DNA of 64,000 bases, from contig CM064876.1 of assembly GCA_032719365.1 (NCBI GenBank), positions 58,399,864 through 58,463,863 of the forward strand, in the 5' to 3' direction. The notes beneath the pieces are model-generated. The model made no database searches. It saw nothing but the letters and a program-made list of their open reading frames with translations, and was not told the origin of the DNA. This document shows positions 61,243 to 64,000 of this stretch, in pieces. The position numbers were made by a program, and so were the translations under genes. Positions within the stretch are counted from its first letter, which is position 1. Each line of letters opens with the position of its first letter. This DNA comes from Prinsepia uniflora (taxonomy: Eukaryota; Streptophyta; Magnoliopsida; Rosales; Rosaceae).

Positions 61243-62885
61243 TGATAGGTCTTCAATTAAACATTATTTTATATTATTTTATATCCTTTATACTTGACTT
61301 TTATTATTAAATTAATAAAAAAAATTGGAGAAAGTAATATATTTTGTGGCATTTTTGCAGAAATAAATAAAGCATGAAATTCTGAGCATTTCGGCGAAAG
61401 AATCATCCCAATCGGAATTTTAACGAAAAATATATGACTAAAAGAAGGAAGGCCACCGAAATTCCAAGCAAATTTCAATGGGAAGCTGCTGAAATCTAGA
61501 AGCCCAAGCCAAAAACCAGCAGCCCTATTTCCTCATTTTCAACCATTTTGGCTGATTTTTCAAACATCTTTTCCCCAAAATCAGCATCTTTTCCTCGAAA
61601 TCAGCATTTTTTCCCAAAAATCACCCAATCTCATCATTTCCATCACTTCTTCATGTATTATTTTATTGTTATTTTTATTTTTTAATTTTTTACTTTTATT
61701 TAAACAATTGTGGCACTCCCTCTATAAATAGGGAGACCATTTCATGTATTGGGAGTCCCCCCAATAGTCCCCATTAGTCCCATTTTTTCATTTCTTCCAT
61801 TTTTCTTAGTTTTTAGTTCTTGGTTTAGTTCTTTTGTTTCTCTCTTTTGAGAGACATTTTTGGGGACCATTTTAACTTCTTGTAGATTTTCTTATCAATT
61901 TGCTTTCTTTTAATTCTTGTTCTTAATTTATGTTACTTTTATTTTTCTTAATTTCATTTCTTCTTTACTTTGTTCGTATGATATTTCGTTGAGATCTCTT
62001 AAGCACATTTTTTTGCTTCCCTTAAGAAATACCTAGGCCAAGTAATTCTAAGGCAATTCAAGAGTTTTAAGACCGAATTCCTCGTATTTCTTCTTCCATC
62101 TTCACAAGTTTCCTGCCGCTGTTCAGTGATTCTTGTGAAAATCCATATTTTTCTACTTAAATTCTTGTTATTGTTATTGGTTTTACTTATAATTCAATAT
62201 ATGTGTTGGTATTTTCTTTCTAATATTTGTAAGTAAGAATGCAATCTCCATGTGTTTTACTTTTTGAATTTCTTTTACTTCATATGTTTTAGTGCTTAAA
62301 CTTCAATTCGAAGTTAAATGTTGATCCGCTGTTCGGGGCATTTAGAATAGAGTTGAAGAGATTTAATGTTTGATCGTTGTTCGACGCATTAAATCATTAA
62401 CTTAAGGTGAATCATATTGTAAGTAATAATCCGTTGTTCGGTGCATTTATAATATGAAAAATGTATGCATGTATTTGAGATGATTAAGGTAAGATTTCGT
62501 GATTGGTTTAATATAAGAATGATGTTAGAGTGTTGGTAAAAATATGTGTTTGAAGAAAGTTCACTAGTACAAAGGTAAAAGTAGAAGTAGAATTAAATAT
62601 TTAATTATTTTTACTTGTTTTCGTTATTTTATATTTACAACCCTTCCAAACCCCCCATATAATTCTTTATTCTTTTATTTTATTCTTTATTTTTTAATTC
62701 TTTATTCTTTTATCCCTTTATTCTTTAATTGATTAATTCTTTGATTATTTTATTCTTTAATTCATTAGTTTATTCATTATTCTTTCCAACTAACACATTA
62801 TTAATGTTCCCTAATTTCTCCGGTTAAGAACGATCTCTATTTACCAATACTACATCTACACAAAAAGGGTTTAAATTGCATAACA
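61243..62885. repeat. Second copy of the TGATA-type 1.6 kb LTR repeat
   Basis: Collinear with 55034-56560. Shared words include ATTATTTTATATTATTTTATA, AAGGCAATTCAAGAGTTTTA, GTTGAAGAGATTTAATGTTTG and CTACATCTACACAAAAAGGG. Similarity fades after about 62885, so its end is uncertain. Confidence 0.7.
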
Positions 62886-63049
62886 CTCAAATTACGTGTT
62901 TAATTTGATGTGTAGTTTGGGCGTTGTCACATAGTTGTATGCTAGGTTATATGCATATGATGTTTGGAATGTTAGACTAGGTCACAACCAATGTTGAGAT
63001 TTGGCGTTTGTATGTTTTATGTGAGTTTAGAATGTTAAGTTTAAGTAGT

Positions 63050-63200
63050 TAGATGATTTGTATGCTACAGTCGATTGGATGAATTTCCCACTTAGCACGT
63101 AGTTAGATGATTAGTGTGCAAAGATAGATGATTTACCGACTTAGCATGTAGTTAGATTATTGGTATGCTAAGGTCGAGGATTTTCCAACTTCGCACATGA
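63050..63200. repeat. About 58-bp tandem repeats
   Basis: Three copies of a unit with ACTTAGCAYGTAGTTAGAT, then GATTGGTATGCTA-like words, then GATGATTT.CC. Confidence 0.7.
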
Positions 63201-63933
63201 TTTGACATTTGGTATATTTATTCGGTAGTCATTGGTATCGTACCTATTTGTAGGTGACAAAGTAGTATTCCATGTGATCCACATACGCTCGTTATGTACT
63301 AGTTAAATAGTGACAATTTTGGCCAAGAGCTCCTATGATGACACGCAGTGATGTGCTTGCACCCAGTCCTTCACATAGTCGTTGTACAAGTGAAGATATC
63401 TAGTGTTTCCATGTGCATGTAGTATGTGCCACTATAGTACAATTGGGATACATGTTATGGTTGTTGTCATAGGAGGTGACCAGTATTGATCATCATGTTC
63501 ATATGACCAGGTTATTGAGATACCATAGAGGTTACAGTTTTCATTGAACTAAGTGAACATTAAGAGGGATGCGACATAAACATGGATATTGTAGATAATA
63601 AGGAAAAATGGTTTCGAACTAGAATGTGCTCACAAGGCTGGGTTACTGGCAAGGGCATTATTCCATTATTTTATTATTATATACTGTTTTGCGTGCTTTA
63701 CGGATATATGTGTATGGTTTTCCAATTTTCACTAAACTGAGGACTTAGCATGATTTTTTTTACACTTAAAAACTTAGGATCCATTTACTCTTCTGTTTTG
63801 GGCTCCTCAGGTTCAGAAGAAAGTTTCGTGGATTCGTGCATAAGGTACTATAGTGCTAGCTCTGACACTATACAACTATATGCGCTGTAAAAGTTTTTAA
63901 CCGGTATTAGCACTTAATTTCTCTAATTATGAT

Positions 63934-64000
63934 TGTCAGGAACCCTCTTGAAAGATAATCGTGCCTAGTCCTGCTCTTGTCTGGAAAAATGACCGAAGTC
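63934..64000 (-). mobile_element. Edge of another LARD-superfamily LTR, cut by the window
   Basis: TGTCAGGAACCCTCTTGAAA, then TCCTGCTCTTGTCTGG and ATGACCGAAGT, line up with the end of the - strand LARD LTRs at 18444 and 24865 (TGACAGGATCG, then TCCTGCTCCTGTCTGG and ATGACTGAAAT). Confidence 0.5.

Overview
This is nuclear DNA from a flowering plant, probably a woody eudicot. The evidence is intron-rich genes with plant-type products, AT-rich introns, and a dense nest of plant LTR retrotransposons. The large non-coding LTR elements recall the high-copy LARD-type repeats described from apple, so Rosaceae is a reasonable guess. That link is from memory and unverified.

Positions 1-6721 hold the only two intact-looking host genes. 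A TSO1/tesmin-like CXC-domain regulator enters from the left edge on the + strand and ends at 2913. An acyl-protein thioesterase of the alpha/beta hydrolase fold lies convergently on the - strand (3706-6619, nine exons, 257 aa, with a TATA box at 6714-6721). I could rebuild both exon by exon. The first contains an apparent GC-AG intron.

Positions 7545-41570 are a layered nest of transposons. A dead LINE (- strand) is split by a 3.06 kb solo LTR (8996-12058, target duplication CAACC). Next to it lies a degenerate Copia element (12483-41570). Inside the Copia sit: a 9.5 kb non-coding LTR element on the - strand (18444-27957, target duplication ATAAA); a solo LTR (28232-40902); and, inserted 12 bases into that solo LTR, a second and very young 9.55 kb non-coding element on the + strand (28244-37797, target duplication ACCCG). 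The two 9.5 kb elements have 3.1-3.4 kb LTRs, a tRNA-iMet-type primer site, a polypurine tract and about 3 kb of collinear non-coding internal sequence. They fit the LARD class. One keeps a 34-codon gag-like start. The Copia also carries a broken RING-H2 (ATL-like) gene fragment.

The most striking signal is inside these LTRs. At the same place in all four LTR types there is a tandem array of short hairpins. Their arms change in a compensating way (GGGCC/GGCCC, GGGTC/GACCC, GGACT/AGTCC, GGGCA/TGCCC, GGGT/ACCC, GAGT/ACTC, GACATC/GATGTC, AGCATC/GATGCT). The arrays are bracketed, roughly 0.9-1.4 kb apart, by a conserved inverted pair, CTGTGAGTGGAC and GTCCACTCACAG. This looks like a selected RNA or DNA structure in elements that encode no protein.

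Positions 41571-48829 are AT-rich and gene-free. Positions 48830-57878 are a Gypsy-like element on the - strand without recognisable pol. It is full of tandem repeats and is interrupted by a 1.57 kb LTR (55034-56602). Positions 57879-64000 contain a TRIM-like element, a hAT-type MITE with an 8-bp target duplication, a second copy of the 1.57 kb LTR type, and the edge of another LTR of the LARD superfamily. I found no tRNA, rRNA or CRISPR.
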